DNA of 64,000 bases from Amycolatopsis japonica (GCF_000732925.1 NZ_CP008953.1:7371001-7435000), one strand, 5' to 3'; shown: positions 24,581 through 33,630, numbered from the stretch's first letter. Notes: generated by a model not told the origin, from the letters alone. Translations and numbers: made by a program.

Positions 24581-24611
24581 CGCGGGGCCCGCCGCGAAAG
24601 CGGGCCCCGCG
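24581..24611. terminator. GC-rich terminator of the GH9 gene
   Basis: Perfect 12-bp arms (CGCGGGGCCCGC at 24581-24592 and its complement at 24600-24611) surround the loop CGCGAAA. The hairpin starts 9 bp after the GH9 stop (minus strand) and lies upstream of the LOG pair. Confidence 0.75.
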
Positions 24612-24619
24612 ATCACGCC

Positions 24620-26482
24620 TCAGGAACGTCCGGTCAGCGCGAACGCGAGCATGGCCGTCGAGGTGAAGTCGATGGCGGGCTCGTTGCTCGGCCACGAGGC
24701 GAGGTCGTCGGCGTAGCGGGCCTCGGGGGTGTCGAAGGCTTCGAAGGGCTTCTTGCATTCCTTCGAACCGGGCGGGAGCTCCATGTGCTCGAAGTTCTCC
24801 GCTCCGTTGGGGCCGTTCACGACGGCGCCGTAGAGCAGTTTCTCTTCGCCGGCGAGGTTCGCCGCCTGGTGGTGCGGGCACCGCGGGTACGTGGTGCCGA
24901 CGCCGACGACCAGCGAGATGCCCCAGGCGTTCGCGCCGAGGGTGAAGTTCCGCTGCTGCGAACCGAACGCCGCGTACCGGCGGTCACCGGTCAGGTCCGC
25001 GTACAGCCGCTCGGTCGCGGCGAACCCGAAGCTCTTGCTGGCCGCGTCGAATTCCTTCACCGAGACGGCGGTCCGGAAAGGACTCTGAGCCGCGCTCGCG
25101 ACACCTTCGTCGAGCTGACGCCGGAGGTCGCCGACCAGTTCCTTCTGGCCGAGCGCGGCACCCGGGACGCCGTGCCGCAGGAGCTTCGCCAGTTCGGCGT
25201 GCGCCAGCGCGCTGGTGTCGTACAGGTTGAGCGTGCTCTTCTCTTCGACGTCGACGTAGGCCTTCGCCCAGTGCGCCGCCTGCCGTGTCCATTCGGCCGA
25301 CCGCGGGTCCCGCAGGGCCTTGGCAGCCAGAGCGAGCTGCGTCGCGCCGAGTTCCATGTCGTCCCGCCAGGACGATTCCGGGTAGTACGCGTGCGGGAAC
25401 GCGGTGACCAGCTCGCCGACGTTCTCGGTCTTGGCCTGCGCGAACACCGAGGCGGCCTCGGCGAAGTACTTCCTTGCCAGCGACGGGTTCCGCTTCGCCT
25501 CGACCTGGGCACCGAGCGCGAACGCGGCGGCGACACGGCCGGCGAGGTTCGGGCTGAGCGCGGAACCGCCGGGGTTCGCCGGGAAGACCGGCCGGTGCTT
25601 CACGAAGTACTTGGGGTCACCCGGCTTCACGTCGAGCGGGTCGTCGTCGTGCGGGTTCCGCCAGACGTCGTGGTCGCCGAGGAAGCCGAACTTGTCACTG
25701 CCCGTCCCGATGCCGACCTGGGCGTAGAGCGTCTTGCTCTTCTCGTCCCACATCTTGTCGAGCCAGTCGAGACCGAGCTTGACCTCCTTGGCCAGCGCCC
25801 GGTCGTAGTCCTCGCGGAGCACGTATCCCAGCTCCGCCAGCGAATACGCCGTGTTCGAGGTGAACTTGACGAAGTCGCCCGCGTCGACCCAGCCGCCCTC
25901 GACGTCGATCGGCCCGCCCGACGGCTTCAGCGGTTCGGTGATCTCGTCACCGAATTCACCGCCGAACGCGGGCCATTCGTAGACCGTGGCCTGCTTGTCG
26001 GCCAGATGCGAGGGTTTGCGGTCGAGCCTGCCGGGGATGATGTCGTCACCGTCGCGCTGCGCCTGGAAGAACTCGTTGGTGGCGCGGACGAGCGGCGTGA
26101 AGAGCCGGTCCTTGGTGTCCACTCGGAACGTCGGCGACGTCGCCTTGGTCTCGCCGGTGACCTCGATCCGGTACTTGCCCGGCAGCCAGACCTTCGACAG
26201 GTCGAGCTGGTACACCGCCGGGTACTTCGCGTTCCAGGCGCCGAGCGACTGTCCGGTCCGTCCATGATGGACGGTCCGGCCGCGTTCGTCGATCACCGAG
26301 AACGAACCCGGCGCGCTGGAGAGGAGATAGGCGTGCTTGGTCTCGGTGATGCCGTAGCCGACCTGGTCGACCCGGACCTCACCTTGTACCGCCGCCGCGG
26401 CCGAAACCGCCGGAACCGTCAAACCCCCGAGGACCAGTGCCGAAACCGCGGCCACCGTCCGGGACCAGGAACTCACCATCAT
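24620..26482 (-). CDS. Secreted GH9 endoglucanase
   Basis: This is a 620-residue protein; tandem ATG codons occur at 26482 and 26479. The signal peptide (SSWSRTVAAVSALVLGGL ending AVSAAAA) is followed by an Ig-like N-terminal cellulase domain (VRVDQVGYGITETKHAYLLS). The GH9 catalytic domain has GGWVDAGDFVKF (catalytic Asp pair), the PHHQAANLAG signature and the acid NEPAIDFTST near the C-terminus. No cellulose-binding module is seen. It should cut beta-1,4-glucan outside the cell. It has its own terminator. A candidate operator lies upstream at 26503-26520. Confidence 0.92.
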   Translation of the reverse strand: MMVSSWSRTVAAVSALVLGGLTVPAVSAAAAVQGEVRVDQVGYGITETKHAYLLSSAPGSFSVIDERGRTVHHGRTGQSLGAWNAKYPAVYQLDLSKVWLPGKYRIEVTGETKATSPTFRVDTKDRLFTPLVRATNEFFQAQRDGDDIIPGRLDRKPSHLADKQATVYEWPAFGGEFGDEITEPLKPSGGPIDVEGGWVDAGDFVKFTSNTAYSLAELGYVLREDYDRALAKEVKLGLDWLDKMWDEKSKTLYAQVGIGTGSDKFGFLGDHDVWRNPHDDDPLDVKPGDPKYFVKHRPVFPANPGGSALSPNLAGRVAAAFALGAQVEAKRNPSLARKYFAEAASVFAQAKTENVGELVTAFPHAYYPESSWRDDMELGATQLALAAKALRDPRSAEWTRQAAHWAKAYVDVEEKSTLNLYDTSALAHAELAKLLRHGVPGAALGQKELVGDLRRQLDEGVASAAQSPFRTAVSVKEFDAASKSFGFAATERLYADLTGDRRYAAFGSQQRNFTLGANAWGISLVVGVGTTYPRCPHHQAANLAGEEKLLYGAVVNGPNGAENFEHMELPPGSKECKKPFEAFDTPEARYADDLASWPSNEPAIDFTSTAMLAFALTGRS

Positions 26483-26502
26483 CGGCGCCCCGCTCGAATT
26501 AG

Positions 26503-26520
26503 TTAAGAAAGTTTCCTTTT
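26503..26520. promoter_or_regulatory. A/T-rich imperfect dyad upstream of the GH9 gene
   Basis: TTAAGAAAGTTTCCTTTT, about 20 bp before the GH9 start, is an imperfect dyad around GAAA-G-TTTC in otherwise GC-rich DNA. Similar sites lie before carbohydrate-degrading genes in some actinobacteria; the regulator is not identified here. Confidence 0.35.
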
Positions 26521-26664
26521 TATGGCGCAAGACGCTAGCGTCCGGAACGCCACCAGTCAATATGTCCGTTTCGGCGGTCGAAAGTCACCGGATCCGGGCG
26601 TTGTTGGCGGGTATCCGTCCTGCTCACCCCGGATCCCCGCCGGGAAATCGTCTACCGTGGTCGG

Positions 26665-27987
26665 GTGCCGTCCAAGCCGAACGGGGCAGAACCACTCGGC
26701 GCGCGGATCCGGCGGTTGCGCCGGGCACGCGGGCTGACCCAGCGTGAGCTGGCCGAGCCCCGCTACGACCGCGGCTTCCTCGCCAAGGTCGAGTCGGGCG
26801 GCCGCCTGCCCTCGGACGACGTGCTCTCCCACCTCGCGCGACGGCTCGGCCTCACGCCGGACGAGCTTCGCTTCGATCGGCCGCCGGGTGCCGCCGAGGA
26901 ACTCACCGCCGCCCTCGAAACCGCGTATCGCGAGTTACAGAAGGGCGGACTCGAAGCCGCGGAGCGCGAATTCTCCCGTGTGGAGCGACGTGCGGCCGAG
27001 TACCGGCTGCCGGACGTCCAATGCCACGCCCGCTTCTATCTCGGCGAAGTCCAGTGGCAGCGTTACGACATCCCGTTGGCGGACAAGGGTTTCGCGCACG
27101 CCATGGAGCTCGCCGACGCCGCTTCGCCCCGGTTGCGCGCGATGATCGTCAACCGGCTGGCCGCCTGCCGCGCACTGTCGGGCGATCTGGGCGCGTCGGT
27201 CGCGCTCGTCGAAACGGCGCTCGCCGAACTCCGCAGCACCGGCGCGAGCGACCCGGACGCCGAACTGGCACTGCTGACCGCGTTGATCCATCCGCTCATC
27301 GAAATGGGCGCGCTGCGCCGGGCGCGCCGGGCCGCCGAAGAAGGCCGCCGCGTCCTCCCTTCCGCCCACCGCAAGGACATCTCCGCGCGCTATCACCGGC
27401 AGGCGGCGCAACTGTGGCAGGAGATCGGTCTGGTCGACCGCGCGGAGAAGGACCTTTCGCGGGCACTTCGGCTGTTCACGTCGATCGGCTACGACCGTGA
27501 CGCCGCCCGAAGCCGCTGGGCCCGTGGCTTCCTGTGGCGACGACTGGGAAAACTCGACGAGGCGCACGCCGAACTCCGGCTCGCGCGCGACCTGCTCGCC
27601 AAGGCCGGATCACAGGAGGGCGTACTCGGCGCGACGATCGAGCTCGCCGACGTCCGCCGCCGCCAAGGGGAACTCGACGAGGCGGCCGAACTCGCCGAAG
27701 GGATCCGGCCGCTTCTGGATCGATCCCCCGATATCGAGGCGAGGGCCGAGGTTCTCCGGTTACTGGGACTCATCGCCCGCGCCCGCGGCGATCTGCCCGG
27801 GGCGACCGCGTTGCTCGAAGAAGCCGCCTCCGCACAGGAAAAGTCCGAACTACGCGGCGCGCTCGTCGCCACCTCACTGCATTTGGGCGACACGTTGCGA
27901 GCCCGCGGATTAATCGAAAGAGCGGCGGAGGCCTATCGGCGCGGTGTACGCGCGGCCGCTATGTCCGATTCCGGGCCGGCGGACTGA
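26665..27987 (+). CDS. XRE-family regulator with TPR-like repeats
   Basis: This is a 440-residue protein from GTG 26665. An N-terminal Cro/CI-type HTH (about 10-70: LGARIRRLRRARGLTQRELA, then SGGRLPSDDVLSHLARRLGL) precedes a helical domain of tetratricopeptide-like repeats covering the rest (for example REFSRVERRAAEYRLPDVQ, ELAEGIRPLLD). The architecture suggests a regulator that binds a peptide or protein ligand. It diverges from GH9 and precedes the protease genes, so it may control this hydrolase block (inference). It is paralogous to the gene at 33658. Confidence 0.87.
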   Translation: MPSKPNGAEPLGARIRRLRRARGLTQRELAEPRYDRGFLAKVESGGRLPSDDVLSHLARRLGLTPDELRFDRPPGAAEELTAALETAYRELQKGGLEAAEREFSRVERRAAEYRLPDVQCHARFYLGEVQWQRYDIPLADKGFAHAMELADAASPRLRAMIVNRLAACRALSGDLGASVALVETALAELRSTGASDPDAELALLTALIHPLIEMGALRRARRAAEEGRRVLPSAHRKDISARYHRQAAQLWQEIGLVDRAEKDLSRALRLFTSIGYDRDAARSRWARGFLWRRLGKLDEAHAELRLARDLLAKAGSQEGVLGATIELADVRRRQGELDEAAELAEGIRPLLDRSPDIEARAEVLRLLGLIARARGDLPGATALLEEAASAQEKSELRGALVATSLHLGDTLRARGLIERAAEAYRRGVRAAAMSDSGPAD

Positions 27988-28143
27988 AAACCATACGAAA
28001 GTCGCCATATATCGCACATGGCGGGAAAAACTCTTACTACACAGGGATTTTATTCCTTGCATGTGGATCTTCATCCGCCCCGCTAGGCCATCCGGCCCAT
28101 TGACGGCCTTGTGAGCGGCTCCTTTACTCGGACGTGTCCATCG

Positions 28144-28161
28144 GGATAACTCCAGTTATCC
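28144..28161. promoter_or_regulatory. Small inverted repeat upstream of the M4 protease
   Basis: GGATAACT-CC-AGTTATCC (8-bp arms) lies about 100 bp before the protease start, in a 277-bp spacer that is A/T-rich between about 28000 and 28080. It could be an operator or the end of the preceding transcript. Apart from this dyad I see nothing else definable in the spacer. Confidence 0.35.
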
Positions 28162-28264
28162 GAATGGGCACGCTCCCCGTCCCCCGCCGTGCACCCGCAC
28201 CGGTCTGATTCCCCGCCGCGCCACTGGCCGTCCGGGTACACGGTCCTGCCCATGGAAGGTTCAC

Positions 28265-30532
28265 ATGACCGTTCAGCGAGGGCTCAGAACAGGGTTGGCG
28301 GCTGTCGCCGGCCTTGCCCTGAGCATGACGTTCCCGGTGACCCCGGCGAACGCGACCACCGCCACCATCCAGCCCGCGAGCCCCGACGCCGTGGCCGCGA
28401 GCGCGGCCGACCAGGCCGCCGCGGCCGGAGTGGATCACCTGCGAAGGGGAGCCAACGAGGACTTCCGTCGCGTCGGGCTGACCCAGGGCGGCGGAGGACT
28501 CTTCTACGCCGCTTACGAACGAACCTACCGTGGCCTGCCGGTCGTCGGCGGGGACGCGGTGGTGGTCGCCGACGGCGCCGGACGCGTCCGCGGCACCAGC
28601 GCGGCGGAGACCGCGACGATCTCGGTCGACACCAAGGCCAGGATCTCCGCGGCGAAGGCGACCGAGGTCGCCCGCGGCCAGCTGTCCAAAGTAGACAGTG
28701 TGGTCGCGCCGAAGCTCGTCGTGCTGGCGGGGAACTCCCCCAAGCTCGCCTACGAGGTCGTCGTCGCGGGCACCAAGGCGACGGCACCGAGCAACCTGCA
28801 CGTGTTCGTGGACGGCGCTACCGGCGCGGTGCTCGAAACCCGTGACGACGTCAAGATGTCGAACCTCCCGACCGCGGCGAAGAAGTCCACGTCGAACGAG
28901 CTCGGCACACTCGGCGCCGGGAACAGCTACTACGTCGGCAACGTCACCATCGACACGACGAACTCCGGCGGCACGTACACGATGCGCGACCCGCAGCGCA
29001 GCAACATCAGCTGTGCCCGCCAGAACGGCTCGCCCTACAGCGGACCGGACGACAACTGGGGCAACGGCTCCGGCACCGACCTGGAAACCGCTTGTGTCGA
29101 CACGCTCTTCGGCGTCCAGACCGAGTGGAAGATGCTGAGCGAATGGCTCGGCCGCAACGGCATCAACGGCAACGGCGGCGGCTTCCCCGCCTACGTCGGC
29201 CTCAACCAGGTCAACGCCTACTGGAACGGCTCTTCGACCACCTTCGGCCACTCGCAGGACAACCAGCGCCAGGCCACCCCGATGGACGTCGTCGCGCACG
29301 AGTACGGCCACGCCATCTTCCAGACCACGCCGGGCGGCGCGGGCAGCGGCAACGAGAACGGCGGGCTCAACGAGTCCACCGGTGACATCTTCGGCGCCAT
29401 CACCGAGCACTACGCCAACAACGCCAAGGACGTCCCGGACTACGACGTCGGCGAGGGCGTGAACCTGGTCGGCCAGGGCCCGATCCGCTACATGAACAAG
29501 CCGAGCAGGATCTCCGGCAACCCCGACTGCTACACGTCGTCCATCCCGAACACCGAGGTGCACGCCGCCGCGGGCCCGCAGAACCACTGGTTCTACCTGC
29601 TCTCCGAGGGCACCGCGCCGGTCGGCAAGCCGGCCAGCCCGACCTGCAACAACACCTCGATCACCGGGATCGGCATCCAGAAGGCCGCGAAGATCTTCTA
29701 CAACGGCCTGCTGAAGAAGACCTCCAGCTGGAACCACAAGGCCGCCCGCAAGGCGACCCTCGAAGCGGCGCTCGCGCTGTACCCGGGTTCCTGCACCGAG
29801 TTCAACACCACCAAGGCGGCGTGGGACGCGATCAGCGTCACCGCCGCGACCGGTGAGCCGACCTCCTGCACGCCGTCCGGCCCCGACTTCTCGGTCGGCG
29901 TCACCCCGGCGTCCGGCTCGGTCAAGCCGGGCGAGTCGGCGACCGTCACGGTGAACACCGCGACCGTCAACGGTGCGGCGCAGTCGGTGAAGCTCACCGC
30001 TTCCGGCCTCCCGGCCGGGGCGACCGCGACGTTCAACCCGGACACCGTGCAGTCCGGCGCCTCCTCGACGCTCACCATCGCGACGTCGGCGAGCACCCCT
30101 GACGGCACCAGCACCATCACGGTGACCGGCACCGCGGCGAGCGGCACGCACACCGCTCAGTACAAGCTGACCGTCGGCACCGGCGGCGACCTGCGGACGT
30201 ACACCAACGACACCGACTACGCGATCAACGACTACGGCACGGTGAACAGCCCGATCTCCTCCACCGCCACCGGTAACGCGGTGTCCCCGGTGAAGGTGAC
30301 GGTCACCGGTACGCACACCTGCTCCGAGGACCTCCGCATCAGCCTGCGGGCGCCCGACGGCAGCACGTATTCGGTCAAGCCCACCGGTTCCCTGCCCTGC
30401 ACCGACCTGGGCACGCGGAACTACTCGGTGAACGTGACCAACGAGGTCGCGGCGGGCACCTGGACCCTCGTGGTCTACGACGCCTACGCGCAGGACACCG
30501 GCACGCTCTCCAGCTGGTCGATCACCGTCTAG
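28265..30532 (+). CDS. Secreted M4 (thermolysin-like) metalloprotease with C-terminal P domain
   Basis: This is a 755-residue pre-pro-protein. The signal peptide ends near PANATT. An FTP/PepSY-type propeptide covers about 35-210. The catalytic domain has the zinc motif HEYGH (345-349) and the third ligand in NESTGD (Glu370). A Ser/Thr-rich Ig-like module (about 538-640) and a proprotein-convertase P domain (about 645-755) follow. The propeptide is normally cleaved autocatalytically. The last about 215 residues are nearly the same as the tail of the M28 enzyme downstream, including a 56-bp identical DNA stretch. It likely digests external protein. Confidence 0.92.
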   Translation: MTVQRGLRTGLAAVAGLALSMTFPVTPANATTATIQPASPDAVAASAADQAAAAGVDHLRRGANEDFRRVGLTQGGGGLFYAAYERTYRGLPVVGGDAVVVADGAGRVRGTSAAETATISVDTKARISAAKATEVARGQLSKVDSVVAPKLVVLAGNSPKLAYEVVVAGTKATAPSNLHVFVDGATGAVLETRDDVKMSNLPTAAKKSTSNELGTLGAGNSYYVGNVTIDTTNSGGTYTMRDPQRSNISCARQNGSPYSGPDDNWGNGSGTDLETACVDTLFGVQTEWKMLSEWLGRNGINGNGGGFPAYVGLNQVNAYWNGSSTTFGHSQDNQRQATPMDVVAHEYGHAIFQTTPGGAGSGNENGGLNESTGDIFGAITEHYANNAKDVPDYDVGEGVNLVGQGPIRYMNKPSRISGNPDCYTSSIPNTEVHAAAGPQNHWFYLLSEGTAPVGKPASPTCNNTSITGIGIQKAAKIFYNGLLKKTSSWNHKAARKATLEAALALYPGSCTEFNTTKAAWDAISVTAATGEPTSCTPSGPDFSVGVTPASGSVKPGESATVTVNTATVNGAAQSVKLTASGLPAGATATFNPDTVQSGASSTLTIATSASTPDGTSTITVTGTAASGTHTAQYKLTVGTGGDLRTYTNDTDYAINDYGTVNSPISSTATGNAVSPVKVTVTGTHTCSEDLRISLRAPDGSTYSVKPTGSLPCTDLGTRNYSVNVTNEVAAGTWTLVVYDAYAQDTGTLSSWSITV

Positions 30533-30547
30533 TTCCCGACTCCACAA

Positions 30548-30602
30548 GTCCGTGAAGGCCTCCTTGAGGGACCCAGGGTCCCTCAAGGAGGCCTTCACGG
30601 AC
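30548..30602. repeat. Long palindrome family C, intergenic copy
   Basis: Perfect 27-bp arms (30548-30574 and 30576-30602) meet at a single central A. The core, GTGAAGGCCTCCTTGAGGGA, is the same as in the MFS 3' end (6554-6604). It lies between two genes of the same strand, 15 bp after the M4 stop and 26 bp before the M28 start, so it cannot be only a convergent terminator. Confidence 0.9.
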
Positions 30603-30628
30603 CATCACCCAGAAAGGAACACCCCGGC

Positions 30629-32215
30629 ATGAAGTGGGGAAAGCGAATAGGAGCGGCCGTCGTCGGCATGGCCGCCGTACTCGGTGTCGTCACCGCGCCC
30701 GCGCAGGCGACCACCACCGCCGCACCGGACATCTCGCTCGCCAACGTCAAGGCGCATCTGAGCGCGTTGCAGACGATCGCCAACCAGAACGGCGGCAACC
30801 GCGCCTCCGGGCGGCCGGGCTATCCGGCATCGGTGTCCTATGTGGCACAGAAACTGCGCGACGCCGGCTACAACGTCACGCTGCAGACCTGTTCGAGCTG
30901 CGCGGGTTCGAGCCAGAACGTGATCGCGGAATGGCCGCAGGGTGACGCGAGCCAGGTCATCATGCTCGGCGCGCACCTCGACAGCGTCAGCGCCGGTCCC
31001 GGTATCAACGACAACGGCTCGGGTTCGGCCTCGATCCTCGAAGTCGCCCTGACGCTGGCCCGCGAGAACCCGACGATGGCCAAGCGCGTCCGCTTCGGCT
31101 GGTGGGCCGACGAGGAGTCCGGCCTGCGCGGTTCCAAGTTCTACGTCAACAGCCTGCCGCAGACCGAGCGCACGAAGATCAAGACCTACCTGAACTTCGA
31201 CATGATCGGCTCCGACAACTGGGGCTACTTCGTCTACGACGACGTGGCTTCGGTCAAGGCGGTGTTCGACGAGTACTTCCGGACGATCGGCATCCAGACC
31301 GAGGGCGACACCGAAGGCGACGGCCGTTCGGACCACGCGTCGTTCAAGAGCGCGGGTATCCCGGTCGGCGGCCTCGCGACCGGTGCCGGCTACACGAAGA
31401 GCTCCGCGCAGCAACAGAAATGGGGCGGCACCGCCGGACAGGCGTTCGACAGCTGCTACCACCGCGCGTGCGACACGCTGTCCAACATCCCGGACACCCC
31501 GCTGGAGAAGAACAGCGACGCGATCGGCTACGCGCTCTGGAAGCTCGCCGTCGGCACGTCGACGGGCCCCGACTTCTCGCTCGGCCTGACCCCGTCCTCG
31601 GGCACCGTCCAAGCCGGACAGTCGGCGACCGTCACGGTCAACACCACGACGACTTCCGGTGCGGCACAGGCGGTTTCGCTGAGCGCCAGCGGCCTCCCCG
31701 CCGGAGCCACCGCGACGTTCAACCCCGCTTCCGTGCAGTCGGGCGGTTCTTCGACGCTCACCATCGCGACGTCGGCGAGCACTCCCAACGGCACCAGCAC
31801 GATCACCGTGACCGGTGACGGGACCTCGGTGGACCGCACGGCGCAGTACACGCTCACCGTCGGCGACGTCAGCGTGCGCACGTTCACCAACGGCACCGAC
31901 TACGCGCTCAACGACTACGCGACGGTCAACAGCCCGATCACGTCCAGCGCGACGGGCACGGCGACGTCGCCGGTCAAGGTGTCGATCACCGGGACGCACA
32001 CCTGCTCCGAGGATCTGCGGATCAGCCTGCGGGCGCCCGACGGCAGCACGTATTCGGTCAAGCCCACCGGTTCCCTTCCGTGTACCGACCTCGGCACGCG
32101 GAACTACTCGGTTCCGGTGACCAATGAGGCCGCTTCCGGCACTTGGACGCTCGTGGTCTACGACGCCTACGCGCAGGACACCGGCACGCTCGACAGCTGG
32201 ACGATCACCGTCTGA
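30629..32215 (+). CDS. Secreted M28 aminopeptidase with C-terminal P domain
   Basis: This is a 528-residue protein with signal peptide (AAVVGMAAVLGVVTAPAQAT). The M28 catalytic domain resembles Streptomyces griseus aminopeptidase, with zinc ligands His116 (GAHLDS), Asp128 (NDNGSG), Glu163 next to the base Glu162 (ADEES), Asp191 (FDMIG) and His278 (CYHRACD). An Ig-like module (about 312-410) and a P domain (about 415-528) follow, nearly the same as in the M4 protease. It should remove N-terminal residues from peptides made by the M4 enzyme. AAAGGAA lies upstream of the ATG. Confidence 0.92.
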   Translation: MKWGKRIGAAVVGMAAVLGVVTAPAQATTTAAPDISLANVKAHLSALQTIANQNGGNRASGRPGYPASVSYVAQKLRDAGYNVTLQTCSSCAGSSQNVIAEWPQGDASQVIMLGAHLDSVSAGPGINDNGSGSASILEVALTLARENPTMAKRVRFGWWADEESGLRGSKFYVNSLPQTERTKIKTYLNFDMIGSDNWGYFVYDDVASVKAVFDEYFRTIGIQTEGDTEGDGRSDHASFKSAGIPVGGLATGAGYTKSSAQQQKWGGTAGQAFDSCYHRACDTLSNIPDTPLEKNSDAIGYALWKLAVGTSTGPDFSLGLTPSSGTVQAGQSATVTVNTTTTSGAAQAVSLSASGLPAGATATFNPASVQSGGSSTLTIATSASTPNGTSTITVTGDGTSVDRTAQYTLTVGDVSVRTFTNGTDYALNDYATVNSPITSSATGTATSPVKVSITGTHTCSEDLRISLRAPDGSTYSVKPTGSLPCTDLGTRNYSVPVTNEAASGTWTLVVYDAYAQDTGTLDSWTITV

Positions 32216-32227
32216 CCATCCGAATGG

Positions 32228-32273
32228 CGAGGGCCATCTCACGAGGACACCCGGCCTCGTGGGATGGCCCTCG
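32228..32273. terminator. Terminator after the M28 gene
   Basis: Nineteen-base arms (32228-32246 and 32255-32273) pair with one G-T wobble around an 8-nt loop, starting 13 bp after the M28 stop. It separates the protease transcript from the chitinase promoter. Confidence 0.72.
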
Positions 32274-32317
32274 TACGTGAGGGGGAATTTCGGACAACTC
32301 TTCGATATCTGGTCTAG

Positions 32318-32333
32318 ACCACCCGATCGTCGG
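32318..32333. promoter_or_regulatory. DasR-type operator (dre) upstream of the chitinase gene
   Basis: TCTGGTCTAGACCACC matches the Streptomyces DasR consensus ACTGGTCTAGACCACT at 14 of 16 positions, with a perfect core TGGTCTAGACCA. It ends 85 bp before the chitinase start. DasR is a GntR-family repressor released by glucosamine-6-phosphate or related amino sugars, so the chitinase is predicted to be induced by chitin degradation products. Confidence 0.82.
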
Positions 32334-32418
32334 TAGCGGGGGCCGGGCACCGCGACCTATGTTGAGCCGAACGGCCGCTTCCTGTTCGTTCAAACCGCTT
32401 TCGAGATGGGAGCTGGGT

Positions 32419-33474
32419 ATGTTCGGTCGCGTCTCACGGCTGCTCGCAATCACCGGCGCGGCGGTACTCGCCGTCACCACACTCGTCGTCCTGAGCCCGG
32501 CACACGCCTCGCCCGACGCCGAGGTCTGCGCGGTCAAATCGAAGCCCGCGGGCAAGGTCCTGCAAGGCTATTGGGAGAACTGGGACGGCGCTTCGAACGG
32601 CGTCCATCCGCCGCTGGGCTGGATCCCGATCACCGACGCCCGGATCAAAGCCAATGGATACAACGTGATCAACGCTGCCTTTCCGGTCATCCTGTCCGAC
32701 GGAACGGCCAAATGGGAGGATGGGATGGACGCGACTGTGAAGGTCGCGACCCCGTCCGAAATGTGCGCCGCCAAGGACGCGGGCGCGACGATCCTGATGT
32801 CCATCGGCGGTGCCACCGCGGGGATCGATCTGAATTCGGCCACCGTGGCGGACAAATTCGTCGCGACCATCGTGCCGATCCTGAAGAAGTACAACTTCGA
32901 CGGGATCGACATCGACATCGAAACCGGCCTCACCGGCAGCGGGAACATCAACACGCTTTCCGCGTCTCAGAAGAACCTGATCCGCATCATCGACGGCGTC
33001 CTCGCCGCGATGCCGCCGAACTTCGGGCTCACCATGGCCCCCGAGACCGCGTACGTCACCGGCGGCAGCGTCGTCTACGGCTCCATCTGGGGCGCGTACC
33101 TGCCGATCGTCAAGAAATACGCGGACAACGGCCGGCTGTGGTGGCTGAACATGCAGTACTACAACGGAAGCATGTACGGCTGCTCCGGCGATTCGTACCA
33201 GGCCGGGACGGTCCAGGGTTTCGTCGCGCAGACCAACTGCCTCGACAAGGGCCTGGTGATCCAGGGCCAGACGATCCGCGTTCCCTTCGACAAGCAGGCC
33301 CCCGGCCTGCCGGCGCAGGCGGGCGCGGGCGGCGGTTACATGTCGCCGAGCCTGGTTTCCCAGGCGTACCGCAGCATTCCTTCGCTCAAGGGCCTGATGA
33401 CCTGGTCGATCAACTGGGACGGTTCGCGGAACTGGACCTTCGGCCAGAACGTGAAATCCCTGCAGGGCCGCTGA
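32419..33474 (+). CDS. Secreted GH18 chitinase
   Basis: This is a 351-residue protein from ATG 32419 with GGGAG upstream. The signal peptide ends near AHAS. The GH18 barrel follows directly without a binding module: VLQGYWENWDG, the SIGG-type strand ILMSIGGATAG, the catalytic motif DGIDIDIE (161-168, acid Glu168) and WWLNMQYYNGS. It resembles single-domain ChiC/ChiD-type actinomycete chitinases. It hydrolyses chitin outside the cell, and the dre site upstream links it to amino-sugar control. Confidence 0.93.
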   Translation: MFGRVSRLLAITGAAVLAVTTLVVLSPAHASPDAEVCAVKSKPAGKVLQGYWENWDGASNGVHPPLGWIPITDARIKANGYNVINAAFPVILSDGTAKWEDGMDATVKVATPSEMCAAKDAGATILMSIGGATAGIDLNSATVADKFVATIVPILKKYNFDGIDIDIETGLTGSGNINTLSASQKNLIRIIDGVLAAMPPNFGLTMAPETAYVTGGSVVYGSIWGAYLPIVKKYADNGRLWWLNMQYYNGSMYGCSGDSYQAGTVQGFVAQTNCLDKGLVIQGQTIRVPFDKQAPGLPAQAGAGGGYMSPSLVSQAYRSIPSLKGLMTWSINWDGSRNWTFGQNVKSLQGR

Positions 33475-33493
33475 CCTCCCGTGTCGTCCGTCT

Positions 33494-33630
33494 GATCACG
33501 CGAGTTCCGCCCCTAATCACATGAGTTCCGCCTTCAATCACGTGAGTCCCGCGTTTCGACCACCTGGGCTCACCGGGAGGAAACGGCGAACTCGCGTGAT
33601 CAGAGGCGGAACTCGCGTGATTGAAGGCCG
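33494..33630. repeat. 21-bp repeat array, direct and inverted
   Basis: Three direct units with a 21-bp period begin ATCAC at 33495, 33516 and 33537 (consensus ATCACGCGAGTTCCGCC). Two inverted units lie at about 33587-33604 and 33608-33626, with the same period. The two blocks face each other across about 35 bp and could form a large stem. It fills the gap between the chitinase and the XRE regulator. No spacers of CRISPR type are present. Confidence 0.85.

Noticed and set aside
24494..26506. 670-codon plus-strand frame opposite the GH9 gene
   Set aside because: The GH9 frame on the other strand has signal peptide, domains and catalytic motifs; this one has none.
28124..30598. About 820-codon minus-strand frame covering the M4 protease
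   Set aside because: Antisense shadow. Its first codons come from the family C palindrome, and no domain or ribosome site is seen.
33494..33630. CRISPR array
   Set aside because: The 21-bp units are contiguous without spacers, some are inverted, and no cas genes are near.
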